10,313 nucleotides of DNA from JBHJHK01 sp050330975 (GCA_050330975.1 JBHJHK010000325.1:1-10313); one strand, 5' to 3'; positions 1-7,307 are shown, counted from the stretch's first letter. Notes: a model not told the origin generated them from the letters alone. Program-made: numbers and translations.

Positions 1-2207
1 AGCAGCTCATCAAGCGCGACGCCTATTACAACATCCCCCCCAAGGTGCGCACCGAGCTGATGATGGCCAACGCCGAGCGCCGCGCCGAGGGTAAACCCCC
101 CATGGACTTGAGCGAGCTCACCGCCGACATGGAGGCGTTGCGGGCCGAGGAGCTCGACCCCGAGGCGCTGCGGGACAAGTACGGCATTCCGGGGCTGTTT
201 TCCGATGACAAAGTCGTCGAGATGGTGCGGGAAAGGCGCATCGAAGAGCTGCGGGAGAAATACGGCCTTTCCGAAGACACCATGCGCGAGCTGGCCACCC
301 AGCGCCTGGGCCAGGTCTATGGCGAAGGGGCCGCCCAGGCCGGGGCCATCGCCCAGCAGCAATTGGAGGAACTCACCGCGGCCTACGACCAGATCGTCGC
401 CCAAGAGGGTGTCGACTCCCCCCGGGCCCAGGAACTCCAGGCCCAGATCCAAGAACTGGAAGAGGTGAGCGCCCCCTACGTCGAGGAACTAGAGGGCTTC
501 AGCGAGCAGCTGATGGATCTCTACCCGGTGCCCAAGGGTTTTTGGGAAACCCTGGGGGACATCATGCTCGGGGTGCTCCAGTTTGTGGGACCCATGCTCC
601 TCAACCTCATTCCCGGGGTGGGGAGCGCCCTCTACGCCGGCTACCAAGGGGTGCGGGCCGCCATCTCCTTCGCCCAGGGGGATATCTTGGGGGGCTTGAC
701 CTCGACGGTGGGGGCTTTAGTACCGGGGGCGGGGGCCATCGGCGGCGCCGTGGGGGGCAGCGTCGGCCAGGCCATCACCGCCATCGCCGGTACCGTGGGC
801 CAAGTGGCCAAGACGGGTTTGGGGGTCGGGCGGGGCATCGAAGCCATGGCCAACGGGGATATCCTCGGCGGCTTCACCCAATTGGCCGGGGCGGGTCTCG
901 GGGGGGCTGGAGCCGCCGGGGTGGACGCCAACACCCTGGGCACCCTGCAACAGGGCTTTAACGTCGCCACAGGGGCCACCCGGGCCGCCGTGGGATTGGC
1001 CAATGGCCAGCCGGAGCAGATTCTGGCGGGTCTCGGCAGCTTCGCCGGGGGGATTCGCGACGCCGCCGGGGATGCCCTGGGGGAAGCCGGGGTGCAGACC
1101 CTGAATTTCCTCCAGGACGGGGCGCGATTTGGCGGCAGTTTGGCGAGTGGCAACTTCGCCGCTGCCCTCGACCAGCTGGGCCAGGGCCTAGGGAACACCG
1201 CCCTGGGTGGGGTATTGAACGATCCCCTGGTGGGGCAAGTGACCCAGTGGGCCCGCCAGGGGGCGGATTTTGCCCAAGACCTCACCCGCGGCGACTTTGC
1301 CGGCGCCCTGGGGCATTTGAACCAGGGTCTCCAGGGGTTGCCGGGGCTCGGCGGCGACCAGCAGGCCCTCGTCGACCAGGCTCGCCATTGGAGCCAGGCG
1401 GGGACCGAGCTGGCCCAGGGGTTGGTGGACGGGCGCTATGGCCAGGCCCTCGATACCCTGACCCGGGAGTTGACGCCCTTTATGACCCAGGAGATGGAGG
1501 GGGGACTGCGGGCTTTCCACCACCTCATGGGGGCGGGGGAGGCCGTGGCCCACAACGATGCCCTGGGTCTCCAGCGCCAGTTTGGTCGCGGGGTCGACGA
1601 GTTGGGGCCCTTGTTTAGCCATGTGGCCGATGGCCAGTTGCGCCAGACCTTCGACGCCTTGGCCGCCGGGGCCCAGGGTTTGTTGGACAATCCCCAAGTG
1701 ACCCAGGCTTGGCAGACTCTGGCTGCGGGGGCCCCCTTTGTCCAGGCCCTGACCCAGGGGGAGGTCTCCCGGGCCTTCCAGGGCCTAGAGCAACAACTGG
1801 CCAACCCTCCAGAGGCCCTGGGGCTGGCCCAGAGCCTGGTGCAGCGGGCCGAAGCCGCGGTGCGTCCCCTGGCCAATGGCCAGGCCGTGGCGGCCCTGGA
1901 GCACCTCCAGCAACTGGATACTTCCCCGGACGGTACGGCGGGGCTGTTTGAAGCGACGCCGGCGGTCCAAGAGGCGTCGGCCTTTTTTAACGCCATGGCC
2001 GGCGGCCTGTTCACCCCCCAGGGCTTGTTGCCGTCTTTGGACCAGTTCGTCCAGGGCTATACGGTTTTGAGCGCCCAGCTGCAGCAACTGGAGGCCCTGG
2101 CCCAGGAGATGTTGACCAACGCCGACGGTCGGCCCGAGCGGGTCATGCCCCAGGTGGCCCGCCAGGCCAGAGAGCAGCTCATGCCGCCCCCCGTCATCCG
2201 CGGTTGA
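1..2207 (+). CDS. Large repeat protein with hydrophobic Gly-rich core, 5' end missing
   Basis: The reading frame is open from the left edge (first full codon at 3) to TGA at 2205-2207. A GTG at 45 is in frame, but coding sequence before it (QLIKRDAYYNIPPKV) looks like protein, so the true start is probably outside the window. From the GTG, residues 1-160 are charged and probably helical or coiled-coil (runs such as EELREKYGLSED). Residues about 166-300 are hydrophobic and rich in Gly and Ala (GVLQFVGPMLLNLIPGVGSAL), able to form membrane-inserting helices. From about residue 209 to 640 a motif of the type LAxGDFxxALxxLxxGL recurs with spacing near 47 residues. No catalytic motif or signal peptide is visible. 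I do not recognise the family. The architecture recalls tape-measure-like or toxin-translocation regions, which is inference only. The gene converges on the Ldh_2 gene. Confidence 0.85.
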   Translation, partial: QLIKRDAYYNIPPKVRTELMMANAERRAEGKPPMDLSELTADMEALRAEELDPEALRDKYGIPGLFSDDKVVEMVRERRIEELREKYGLSEDTMRELATQRLGQVYGEGAAQAGAIAQQQLEELTAAYDQIVAQEGVDSPRAQELQAQIQELEEVSAPYVEELEGFSEQLMDLYPVPKGFWETLGDIMLGVLQFVGPMLLNLIPGVGSALYAGYQGVRAAISFAQGDILGGLTSTVGALVPGAGAIGGAVGGSVGQAITAIAGTVGQVAKTGLGVGRGIEAMANGDILGGFTQLAGAGLGGAGAAGVDANTLGTLQQGFNVATGATRAAVGLANGQPEQILAGLGSFAGGIRDAAGDALGEAGVQTLNFLQDGARFGGSLASGNFAAALDQLGQGLGNTALGGVLNDPLVGQVTQWARQGADFAQDLTRGDFAGALGHLNQGLQGLPGLGGDQQALVDQARHWSQAGTELAQGLVDGRYGQALDTLTRELTPFMTQEMEGGLRAFHHLMGAGEAVAHNDALGLQRQFGRGVDELGPLFSHVADGQLRQTFDALAAGAQGLLDNPQVTQAWQTLAAGAPFVQALTQGEVSRAFQGLEQQLANPPEALGLAQSLVQRAEAAVRPLANGQAVAALEHLQQLDTSPDGTAGLFEATPAVQEASAFFNAMAGGLFTPQGLLPSLDQFVQGYTVLSAQLQQLEALAQEMLTNADGRPERVMPQVARQAREQLMPPPVIRG
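669..1940 (+). repeat. Degenerate protein repeats of about 47 residues inside the large + strand gene
   Basis: A motif [L/F/M/V]-[A/T/V]-x-G-x followed by Ala-Leu/Leu-Gly and a second Leu recurs in one frame at codons beginning 669 (FAQGDILGGL), 846 (MANGDILGGF), 996 (LANGQPEQILAGL), 1140 (LASGNFAAALDQL), 1281 (LTRGDFAGALGHL), 1422 (LVDGRYGQALDTL), 1623 (VADGQLRQTFDAL), 1749 (LTQGEVSRAFQGL) and 1869 (LANGQAVAALEHL). A weaker copy starts at 1545 (VAHNDALGLQRQF). Spacings are 177, 150, 144, 141, 141, 123, 78, 126 and 120 bp, all in whole codons. Between motifs lies an amphipathic helix-like stretch such as ARxWxQAGxxLAQ. The copies are diverged at DNA level, so this is an old protein repeat and not a recent tandem duplication. 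Confidence 0.75.
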
Positions 2208-2235
2208 GGGGGACACTGGACCGTCGAGGTCGCTG

Positions 2236-2257
2236 GGTCTCGCCCTGGGGAGAGACT
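2236..2257. terminator. Hairpin between convergent genes
   Basis: An imperfect inverted repeat has arms GTCTC (2237-2241) and GAGAC (2252-2256), one internal mismatch and two further G-C pairs. It sits 29 bp after the + strand stop and 5 bp after the - strand Ldh_2 stop. It has no T tract on either side, so intrinsic termination is uncertain. Its place in a 54-bp gap between convergent genes is the main support. Confidence 0.3.
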
Positions 2258-2261
2258 GGAT

Positions 2262-3308
2262 TCACCGATCCCTGGGCTCACTGACCAGGGGTGGGGCCTG
2301 GAGATAACCGAGGATGCGCTGGTAGAGGTCATGGCCAATGGCGATGCCCTTCTGGGCGATCCTTTCCCGGGCGGCCCGGCGCCGCTGGCCCGGCAGGCGA
2401 GCCCCCTCCTGGGCGGTGATGGCTGCTACTAGATCCTCCAAGCGCTGGCCAAAGGCCTCCTGGGAAAAGGGCTTGGGGTCGATGAGCAAGAAAAACTGCC
2501 CGGTCCCCGGCGGTCCGCCGTCGTTCTTGGCAAAGGAGCTGGCGTGGAGGCCCAAGGTGGCGCCGGTGAGGGCGGCGGCGAACAGCTCCACCGGCAAGGC
2601 GATGCCCACCCCCTTGTAGCCCCCGGCGGGGGCCATGGTGCCCTGGAGGGCGGTGTGGGGATCGGTGGTGGGGGTGCCGTCGGGGCCAAAGGCCCAGCCC
2701 TCGGGGAGGGGCTCACCCTTTTTGGCCCGGACGTTGATCTCGCTCTTGGCCACTACGCTGGAGGATTGGTCGATGACCAACGCGGCACCTCCCTGGCCGT
2801 CGGGTACTCCCAGGGCAAAGGGGTTGGTACCCACCACAGCCCGGGTGCCCCCCACCGGGGCGATGGAGGCCGGCGCATTGGTGAAACCGAGCCCCATGAG
2901 TCCCTGGCGGGCGATGTTTTCCACGTGGAAGCCCAACACCCCGCAATTGTAGGAGTTGCGCACCCCCAATGCTGCCAGGGCGTGGCGGCGGGCGGCGGCG
3001 CAGGCCTGTTCTAGGCCCCGTTCGATGGCCAGGTGGGCAAAGCCGTGGCCGGCGTCGGCCACAAAGGCCACCTCTGAAATCGCTTCAACGCTGGGAACAG
3101 CGTCGCCTCTGACCTTGCCACAGCGCAGGTGCTCGCAGTAGATGGGCAAGTAGTTAAAACCGTGGCTTACAATGCCGTCGCCCTCGGCGGCGACGATGCC
3201 GCGGGCCAGGGCCAGCGCGGCGTCGTGGTGGGCGCCACAGGCCCGCAGGACTTTGACGGCAAAAGCCGTCGCCTCCAGCTCGTCAAAACGCACCGGCTCG
3301 CTGACCAT
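2262..3308 (-). CDS. Ldh_2-family (malate/L-lactate dehydrogenase type) NAD(P)-dependent oxidoreductase
   Basis: 348 residues, the usual length for the family, whose cytosolic members reduce 2-oxoacids or cyclic imino acids with NAD(P)H (malate, ureidoglycolate, sulfolactate, or piperideine-2-carboxylate reductases). Visible family motifs: the catalytic-region SHG (His49 within GDGIVSHGFNYLPIY), NSYNCGVLGFHVENIA, the substrate and cofactor stretch GFTNAPASIAPVGGTRAVVGTNPFALGVP, and AGGYKGVGIALPVELFAAALTGA. The NSYNCG variant replaces the NSHHFG type common in malate and lactate members and may mark a different substrate, so I do not name one. The frame extends upstream to a TTG at 3374, but the ATG at 3308 has GGGGGAG 8 nt upstream and the preceding residues are not family-like, so 3308 is preferred. 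No signal peptide. The 106-bp gap from TMEM43 contains a probable terminator, so the two genes are probably independent. Confidence 0.9.
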   Translation of the reverse strand: MVSEPVRFDELEATAFAVKVLRACGAHHDAALALARGIVAAEGDGIVSHGFNYLPIYCEHLRCGKVRGDAVPSVEAISEVAFVADAGHGFAHLAIERGLEQACAAARRHALAALGVRNSYNCGVLGFHVENIARQGLMGLGFTNAPASIAPVGGTRAVVGTNPFALGVPDGQGGAALVIDQSSSVVAKSEINVRAKKGEPLPEGWAFGPDGTPTTDPHTALQGTMAPAGGYKGVGIALPVELFAAALTGATLGLHASSFAKNDGGPPGTGQFFLLIDPKPFSQEAFGQRLEDLVAAITAQEGARLPGQRRRAARERIAQKGIAIGHDLYQRILGYLQAPPLVSEPRDR

Positions 3309-3316
3309 CTCCATAG

Positions 3317-3323
3317 CTCCCCC
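3317..3323 (-). promoter_or_regulatory. Shine-Dalgarno that decides the Ldh_2 start
   Basis: GGGGGAG on the - strand lies 8 nt before ATG 3308 but only 2 nt before the alternative ATG at 3314. This favours 3308 over 3314 and over the upstream TTG at 3374. Confidence 0.6.
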
Positions 3324-3382
3324 AGGGGTTGGTATCGACACAAGCCCTCCAGTTTCGGGCCCCCAGGGAGACAATGCAAGGC

Positions 3383-3406
3383 GACAAAAGGGGCGGTCCC
3401 CCTGTC
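3383..3406 (-). terminator. Probable terminator of the TMEM43-family gene
   Basis: On the - strand, beginning 8 nt after the TMEM43 stop codon, GACAGGGG is followed by a short loop, CCCC, TTT and TGTC. The GGGG/CCCC stem is followed directly by TTTT, and the flanking GACA and TGTC can also pair. The core stem is short (4-5 bp), so strength is uncertain. Confidence 0.4.
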
Positions 3407-3414
3407 GTTCAGCC

Positions 3415-4590
3415 TCAGGGCGTGGCGACCTCGGGGGTGGATGGGTCTTTGGCGGCCTTGAGTTTGGTCATCAACCACCAAGTCAGAGCTGCTGCCCCCA
3501 CCAAGAGGGCAACACCCAACAAGGGGCGGTAGAACAGCCAGGCCACCGAGAGGGTGACTAACGACAGGGGTGCTGCCAACAGCAAAGCCACCAAACCCAC
3601 CCCCGCTCCGGCCACACTCCCCAGGATGGGCAACACATCGGCGAGGACCACCAGGGGGCGGAGGACCAAAAACAACCCCACCCACATGATGATAAATCCC
3701 ACTAGGCGCAGGATCCAGGTCAAGAACCGGTTGTCCGCTTGGGCCTTTTCAATCATTCCCGCGGCGGAGTGGGTCCCCACCTGGAGGAGTTCCAGGGCAT
3801 CCCCCGCCCGGGTTTGGTAGGGGGCAAAGGTCGTGTTTAGCTGCTGGGCAATGATGCTCACCGCGGTGGGTGTCACCACCTGGAAGCGGATCCGCACATC
3901 CCCCACCTGGGGGGCGGCGGGGTCGGCGCCTATATAGTACAGGCCGTCGTGGACTTTGCCCTTATCCCCCAAGGTGTCCGGGAGGGGTGCATCGGCGGCC
4001 ACGGCCAAGGGTTCGAAGTTGTCGATGGCGCGGATGAGAGAATCCGACAGGGTAAACGCCCCCATGGTGACGGGCTCGGCGATGTATGACGTGGATTGAT
4101 AGGGCATGGCGTTGGGATTTTGGTACTGGCCCGAGCGCCTGAACTCGGCCGAATTGATCACCCCGTCGGACCAGACCTTGTCGTAGGTGTAGGTGGTGAC
4201 GGTCTCGGTTTCACCCCCCACTTGGGTGCGGGTCTCGCGCTCCGAACGCTCTCGCCACTGGTACATCTCCACCGTGCGCTGCAGCCGGAGGGCGTTGGCT
4301 GAGATGCCGAACACGGGATCTTCCAGGACGGCGTCGGTGTTGGCCCGGCCCGTCACATGGATCAGTCGACCTTCGTTGCTGGGGTTGACATCATCGACGG
4401 GCACTGAAACCACGATGTTGCCGCCTTCTTTTAGGGATTGATAGGTCGTTACCGCCCGACCTTCATTGAAAAACAGCGTTGGAAAAGCCGCTAAAACTAA
4501 GCAAAGACCCACGACAATGCCCTTGAAGGCACCGCCGATGCGACTGAACCACGATTCGTGGGTGACTTCGGTGAAGCTATTATCTGCCAT
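3415..4590 (-). CDS. TMEM43-family membrane protein
   Basis: 391 residues, close to the eukaryotic TMEM43 length (about 400). The N-terminus (SFTEVTHESWFSRIGGAFKGI) and the following FFNEGRAV are characteristic of bacterial TMEM43-family proteins. One membrane segment lies at about residues 24-41. A large soluble region follows, about 42-285, containing NPSNEGRLIHVTGRA and repeated Trp/Tyr-rich strands, and probably faces the periplasm. A C-terminal block, about 286-380, contains several hydrophobic helices. This one-plus-several layout matches the family. Function in bacteria is not established. In animals TMEM43 is an inner nuclear membrane and ER protein, which does not transfer to bacteria. 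ATG 4590 has a strong GAGGAG 5 nt upstream (4596-4601). It is followed by a hairpin at 3383-3406 and preceded by the 468-bp gene-free spacer, so it probably has its own promoter. Confidence 0.88.
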   Translation of the reverse strand: MADNSFTEVTHESWFSRIGGAFKGIVVGLCLVLAAFPTLFFNEGRAVTTYQSLKEGGNIVVSVPVDDVNPSNEGRLIHVTGRANTDAVLEDPVFGISANALRLQRTVEMYQWRERSERETRTQVGGETETVTTYTYDKVWSDGVINSAEFRRSGQYQNPNAMPYQSTSYIAEPVTMGAFTLSDSLIRAIDNFEPLAVAADAPLPDTLGDKGKVHDGLYYIGADPAAPQVGDVRIRFQVVTPTAVSIIAQQLNTTFAPYQTRAGDALELLQVGTHSAAGMIEKAQADNRFLTWILRLVGFIIMWVGLFLVLRPLVVLADVLPILGSVAGAGVGLVALLLAAPLSLVTLSVAWLFYRPLLGVALLVGAAALTWWLMTKLKAAKDPSTPEVATP

Positions 4591-5058
4591 GGGTGCTCCT
4601 CAGCCTTGGTAAAAACCGGGGCAAAGACAAATCCTTCTTGCCGACTGGTGGCTTACAGTTCGGTGACAGCCCGTGACGATTGAGCGCGCCACGGCGCCAC
4701 TTTATCAGAGATCATCGGGGAAATTCGGTAGTATTCTCGTTTTGATACAACGATCCAATGGGTGAGGACTGCACTCATGGTCAATCACAATCCAAGGTTG
4801 GATCACCCCCCGGGTCAGCTCGGGAAGCCCCGGGGGATGGCCGCCGAGCCGCCCCAGGGACACGCCTGGCGGAGGCCGGGGGGGCAACCGCAACCCAGGG
4901 GGACCTAGAAGCCCAAAGGGCCCTCAGCAGACTGGAGTGGTTCGGTTTTTGGTTTTGGTGAGGGATGCGCCATGACCCCATCCTGCGATGGGGCCTCCGC
5001 GGGTCGCAGTTTTGAAACAAGCTCGATGTCAAACGCCCATCCGGAAACGACGCCCATT
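4591..5058. other. Gene-free, hairpin-rich spacer between Uma2 and TMEM43
   Basis: No open frame here has a ribosome binding site or resembles a protein family. The spacer contains three GC-rich inverted repeats: CCCCCGGG/CCCGGGGG at 4807-4836 (8 bp perfect, 14-nt loop); CCGCC(CC)AGG/CCTGGCGG at 4849-4872 (8 bp with a 2-nt bulge, 6-nt loop); and CCCCATC/GATGGGG at 4976-4993 (7 bp perfect, 4-nt loop). None is followed by a T tract on the - strand, so they are poor intrinsic terminators for Uma2. The section nearest TMEM43 (4680-4760) is less GC-rich and holds a candidate promoter. A structured RNA is possible, but I recognise no known family. Confidence 0.5.
4730..4758 (-). promoter_or_regulatory. 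Candidate sigma70-type promoter for TMEM43
   Basis: On the - strand, TTGGAT (4753-4758) and AATACT (4730-4735) are separated by exactly 17 nt, in a locally AT-richer patch about 140 nt upstream of the TMEM43 start. Matches to consensus are only 3 of 6 and 4 of 6. This is a weak call resting on spacing and composition. Confidence 0.2.
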
Positions 5059-5772
5059 TCAAAGCTGATCAGGATCAACCCCCAAGGCCCGCAACTGGGC
5101 GGCGAGTTGATCGGCTCGCTGGCGCTCGCGTTGTGCCTGGAGCCGAGCTTCTTCAGCCTGCTTTCGCTCCTGTTCGACGGCTCGTTGTGTCTGATCAAGC
5201 CGCTGTGCCAATTCGACGGAGCTGAGAAAGGGTCTGCCTTTGGGATCAAAGATCTCCAGGGTCTCCTGGGTCAGGACGAAGCGAATCTGCAGCCGGGGGC
5301 TGGTCCAGCCATGGAGGTGGCTCATGGCCACCAAGCGCCCATCCTGGCGCAGCCACACCTCTAGCCGGTTGGCCTCGGGATCGTAGACGTAGTACTCCTC
5401 CACCCCGTGATGGTCGTAGAACGCTTGCTTGCTGCGCATCTCATCGAGGCTGTTGCCCGGGGAGCGGATCTCGAAGACCACCTGGGGGGCGATGCCGCCC
5501 TCTTCCCACTGGCGATAGGAACCCCGATCCCCCTTGGGACGGCCGAAGACCACCATGACATCGGGGGCCACGGGGCCACTGACGCGCCGATCGGGATGGG
5601 GGTACCAAAACAGATCGCCGGCGATAAAGACGGCGTTGTCGTCGGCGAAGAGGATCTCGAGGTTTTCTTTGATCTTGACCAGCCAGCGGTACTGGAGGGT
5701 GTTCTCTGCCATGGGCTGGCCGTCGCTGTCGGGATAGGGGTCGTGGGGATCGTAGCGGGGATACGAGATCAC
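5059..5772 (-). CDS. Uma2-family protein (DUF820, PD-(D/E)XK nuclease fold) with C-terminal coiled coil
   Basis: 237 residues. Residues 25-165 carry the Uma2 core: Asp71 in APDVMVVFG, Glu101 in PQVVFEIRSPGNS and Lys115 in MRSKQAFYDHHGVEEYYVYDP, the positions expected for a PD-(D/E)XK-type active site. Residues about 190-230 form a Glu/Arg/Gln-rich coiled coil (AQRLDQTQRAVEQERKQAEE), followed by ALGVDPDQL. This tail is common in cyanobacterial copies. The family is highly expanded in cyanobacteria. Nuclease activity is predicted from the fold, and the cellular role and target are unknown. The start is GTG at 5772, supported by AGGAGG 5 nt upstream. A nearby ATG at 5777 is in another frame and meets a stop at once. 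The protein has no signal peptide, so it is probably cytosolic and unrelated in function to the exported pair upstream, from which a terminator separates it. Confidence 0.9.
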   Translation of the reverse strand: MISYPRYDPHDPYPDSDGQPMAENTLQYRWLVKIKENLEILFADDNAVFIAGDLFWYPHPDRRVSGPVAPDVMVVFGRPKGDRGSYRQWEEGGIAPQVVFEIRSPGNSLDEMRSKQAFYDHHGVEEYYVYDPEANRLEVWLRQDGRLVAMSHLHGWTSPRLQIRFVLTQETLEIFDPKGRPFLSSVELAQRLDQTQRAVEQERKQAEEARLQAQRERQRADQLAAQLRALGVDPDQL

Positions 5773-5777
5773 GGCAT

Positions 5778-5783
5778 CCTCCT
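5778..5783 (-). promoter_or_regulatory. Strong Shine-Dalgarno for the Uma2 GTG start
   Basis: A perfect AGGAGG lies 5 nt upstream of GTG 5772 and fixes this non-ATG start. A TTATAGG sequence further upstream (about 5793-5799) could be a -10 element, but no convincing -35 accompanies it. Confidence 0.75.
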
Positions 5784-5844
5784 AAGCTGTACCTATAACG
5801 ATCCCCTCAGTCTATCCAGGCTCGACCCCCCAGTCGACCGCTAC

Positions 5845-5865
5845 AAAACCCCTGTTACCCAGGGG
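5845..5865 (-). terminator. Rho-independent terminator after DUF1501
   Basis: On the - strand, CCCCTG and CAGGGG form a perfect 6-bp stem (plus-strand arms 5860-5865 and 5849-5854) around a 5-nt loop, followed at once by TTTT (5845-5848). This is a standard, if short, intrinsic terminator 11 nt after the DUF1501 stop codon and before the Uma2 gene. Confidence 0.6.
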
Positions 5866-5876
5866 CGCTAGCCCCT
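5861..5876 (-). promoter_or_regulatory. Competing hairpin touching the DUF1501 stop codon
   Basis: AGGGGC, loop TAGC, GCCCCT form a perfect 6-bp hairpin beginning directly after the DUF1501 TAG (5877-5879). Its distal arm (5861-5866) shares bases 5861-5865 with the adjacent terminator stem, so the two structures cannot form fully at once. This resembles an antiterminator/terminator switch. The geometry is seen in the sequence; regulation is inferred. Confidence 0.4.
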
Positions 5877-7307
5877 CTAGGCCAACATCCCCAACGGCGG
5901 TTGCCCCCCCAGGGGATCGTAGAACCGGGTGATGTTGGGCAGGGCATCCCCCAAACGATGGGGGGCGACGCCAAACCACAGGGCGAGCTCGGCGAAGTAC
6001 TGATCCACGGCCAGGGTGGGGACCAAGCGCCCCCGTCCGGTGTCGAGGTCGCTCCCCAGGGCCAAGTTGGGGTACTGGCCGTAGAACCGCCCCCCCTTGA
6101 CGCCCCCCCCCATGACCAACTGGACGCTGCCCCAGGCGTGGTCCGAGCCCTGGCCGTTGGAGGTGAGGGTGCGGGCGAAATCCGAGGTGGTGAAGGTCAC
6201 TACCTGATCTTCCACCCCCAGCTCCACGGTGGCGGAGTGGAAATCCCCCAGGGCCTTGCTGACCACGGCCAACATGGCTCGCTGGTTGTTCAACACTTCG
6301 TCGTGGTGGTCCCAACCGCCAAATACCACGTAAAAGGTCTGCCGCCCCATCCCCAAGGCCCCCCGGACGGCGATAATTTTGGCGATGGTGGCCATGCTCG
6401 CCGATAGCTCGTCGGGGGAAAACGCCGTGGTGAGGGTGGGGGTGCCGGCCAAGGCGCTGCTGAATTGCTGCTGGGTGGCCATACTGCCCTTGACCGTCTG
6501 GACGAATTGCTGCTCAAACAGGTTGTGGTAGCGCTGTTCCAGGGTGTTTTGAATGTTGGCTTTTTTCAGTTGGGCATAGAGGTCGTCGTCGTCGAGGCCA
6601 AAGATGCCCACGGCGCCGCCGATGGGGTCGACACTGTACCCCACCCCACTGGCACCGGTCTGGAAGATGTTATTGCCCGACAAGGAAACATTGAGGGACA
6701 AGCCACTTTGGCTGTTATAGCTGGCCAATAGATCCGCCATCCGTCCGGCAAAGCCGTCCAGGGAGCGGCGGTCGGGGACCGAGGTTTGCCACTGGTCGAT
6801 TTGGTCGATATGGGAATAGAGGCCCAAGGGCACTGGGGCCGAGCCATTGCGTACCTGGTCGCCCGTAACCGGCTCCACCAAGGTGCCCACGTTGGCCACC
6901 ATGGCCACTTTGCCCTGGTCGTAGAGGGCTTGCATCTCGGGCATGCTGGGGTGGAGGCCATAGGTCTTGGCCGTGGCGCCGTCGACGATGGGCAACAGGC
7001 TTTCCCGGGCCAGGGCCAGGTCGGTGCGGGTGGCGCTGTAGGCGTCGTACTCCACCGATTCCAGGGGCACCACCATGTTGTAAGAGTCGTTGCCCCCGGC
7101 CAACAACAAACACACCATGGCCTTGTAGTCGCCGGCGGGGACCGAGGTCATCGCTCCGCTGTCGGCGGCGGCGGCACTCATCAACTGCAAGTTGAACAGG
7201 TTGGACAATAGGGTCGTCGAGCCCAGGGAAGCGCAGCTGGCGGTACCGAGGAGTCGACGGCGGGTGAGGGGGAGCTTGGAACTAGAGTTGGGGCGGCGTT
7301 TGGCCAT
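5877..7307 (-). CDS. DUF1501 protein, Tat-exported, alkaline phosphatase/sulfatase-like superfamily
   Basis: 476 residues. A twin-arginine signal is visible: TRRRLLG at 15-21, followed by a moderately hydrophobic stretch ending near SAAAADS, so export in folded form is expected. Family motifs follow in order: YKAMVCLLLAGGNDSYNMVVP (61-81), LHPSMPEMQALYDQGKVAMVANVGTL, SHIDQIDQWQTS, FGGWDHHDE near 330, VVTFTTSDFARTLTSNGQGSDHAWGS near 370-395, and GRLVPTLAVDQYFAELALWFG near the C-terminus. The conserved Asp and His residues in GGNDSYN, GGWDHHDE and GSDHAWG suit the metal-binding fold of the superfamily, but the substrate is unknown. Full-length. It starts 53 bp after the DUF1800 stop, and this pairing recurs in many bacteria, so co-transcription and joint function are likely. 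The ribosome binding site is weak (AAAGAGA about 8 nt upstream), which may point to coupled expression. The stop codon touches a hairpin. Confidence 0.92.
   Translation of the reverse strand: MAKRRPNSSSKLPLTRRRLLGTASCASLGSTTLLSNLFNLQLMSAAAADSGAMTSVPAGDYKAMVCLLLAGGNDSYNMVVPLESVEYDAYSATRTDLALARESLLPIVDGATAKTYGLHPSMPEMQALYDQGKVAMVANVGTLVEPVTGDQVRNGSAPVPLGLYSHIDQIDQWQTSVPDRRSLDGFAGRMADLLASYNSQSGLSLNVSLSGNNIFQTGASGVGYSVDPIGGAVGIFGLDDDDLYAQLKKANIQNTLEQRYHNLFEQQFVQTVKGSMATQQQFSSALAGTPTLTTAFSPDELSASMATIAKIIAVRGALGMGRQTFYVVFGGWDHHDEVLNNQRAMLAVVSKALGDFHSATVELGVEDQVVTFTTSDFARTLTSNGQGSDHAWGSVQLVMGGGVKGGRFYGQYPNLALGSDLDTGRGRLVPTLAVDQYFAELALWFGVAPHRLGDALPNITRFYDPLGGQPPLGMLA

Noticed and set aside
641..1285. 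Long antisense open frames opposite the large + strand gene
   Set aside because: Pro/Ala/Arg-rich translations are typical of the antisense of GC-rich coding DNA. The + strand frame has the coherent repeats.
3309..3374. N-terminal extension of Ldh_2 from TTG 3374
   Set aside because: No ribosome binding site and Gly/Pro-rich residues without family similarity. ATG 3308 has a good site at proper spacing.
4758..4961. 67-residue + strand open frame in the spacer upstream of TMEM43
   Set aside because: No Shine-Dalgarno, low-complexity composition, and it spans two strong hairpins. It is better explained as non-coding.
4781..5062. 93-residue - strand frame overlapping the Uma2 stop
   Set aside because: TTG start without a ribosome binding site, Pro/Ser/Arg-rich with no domain, and it crosses all three hairpins.
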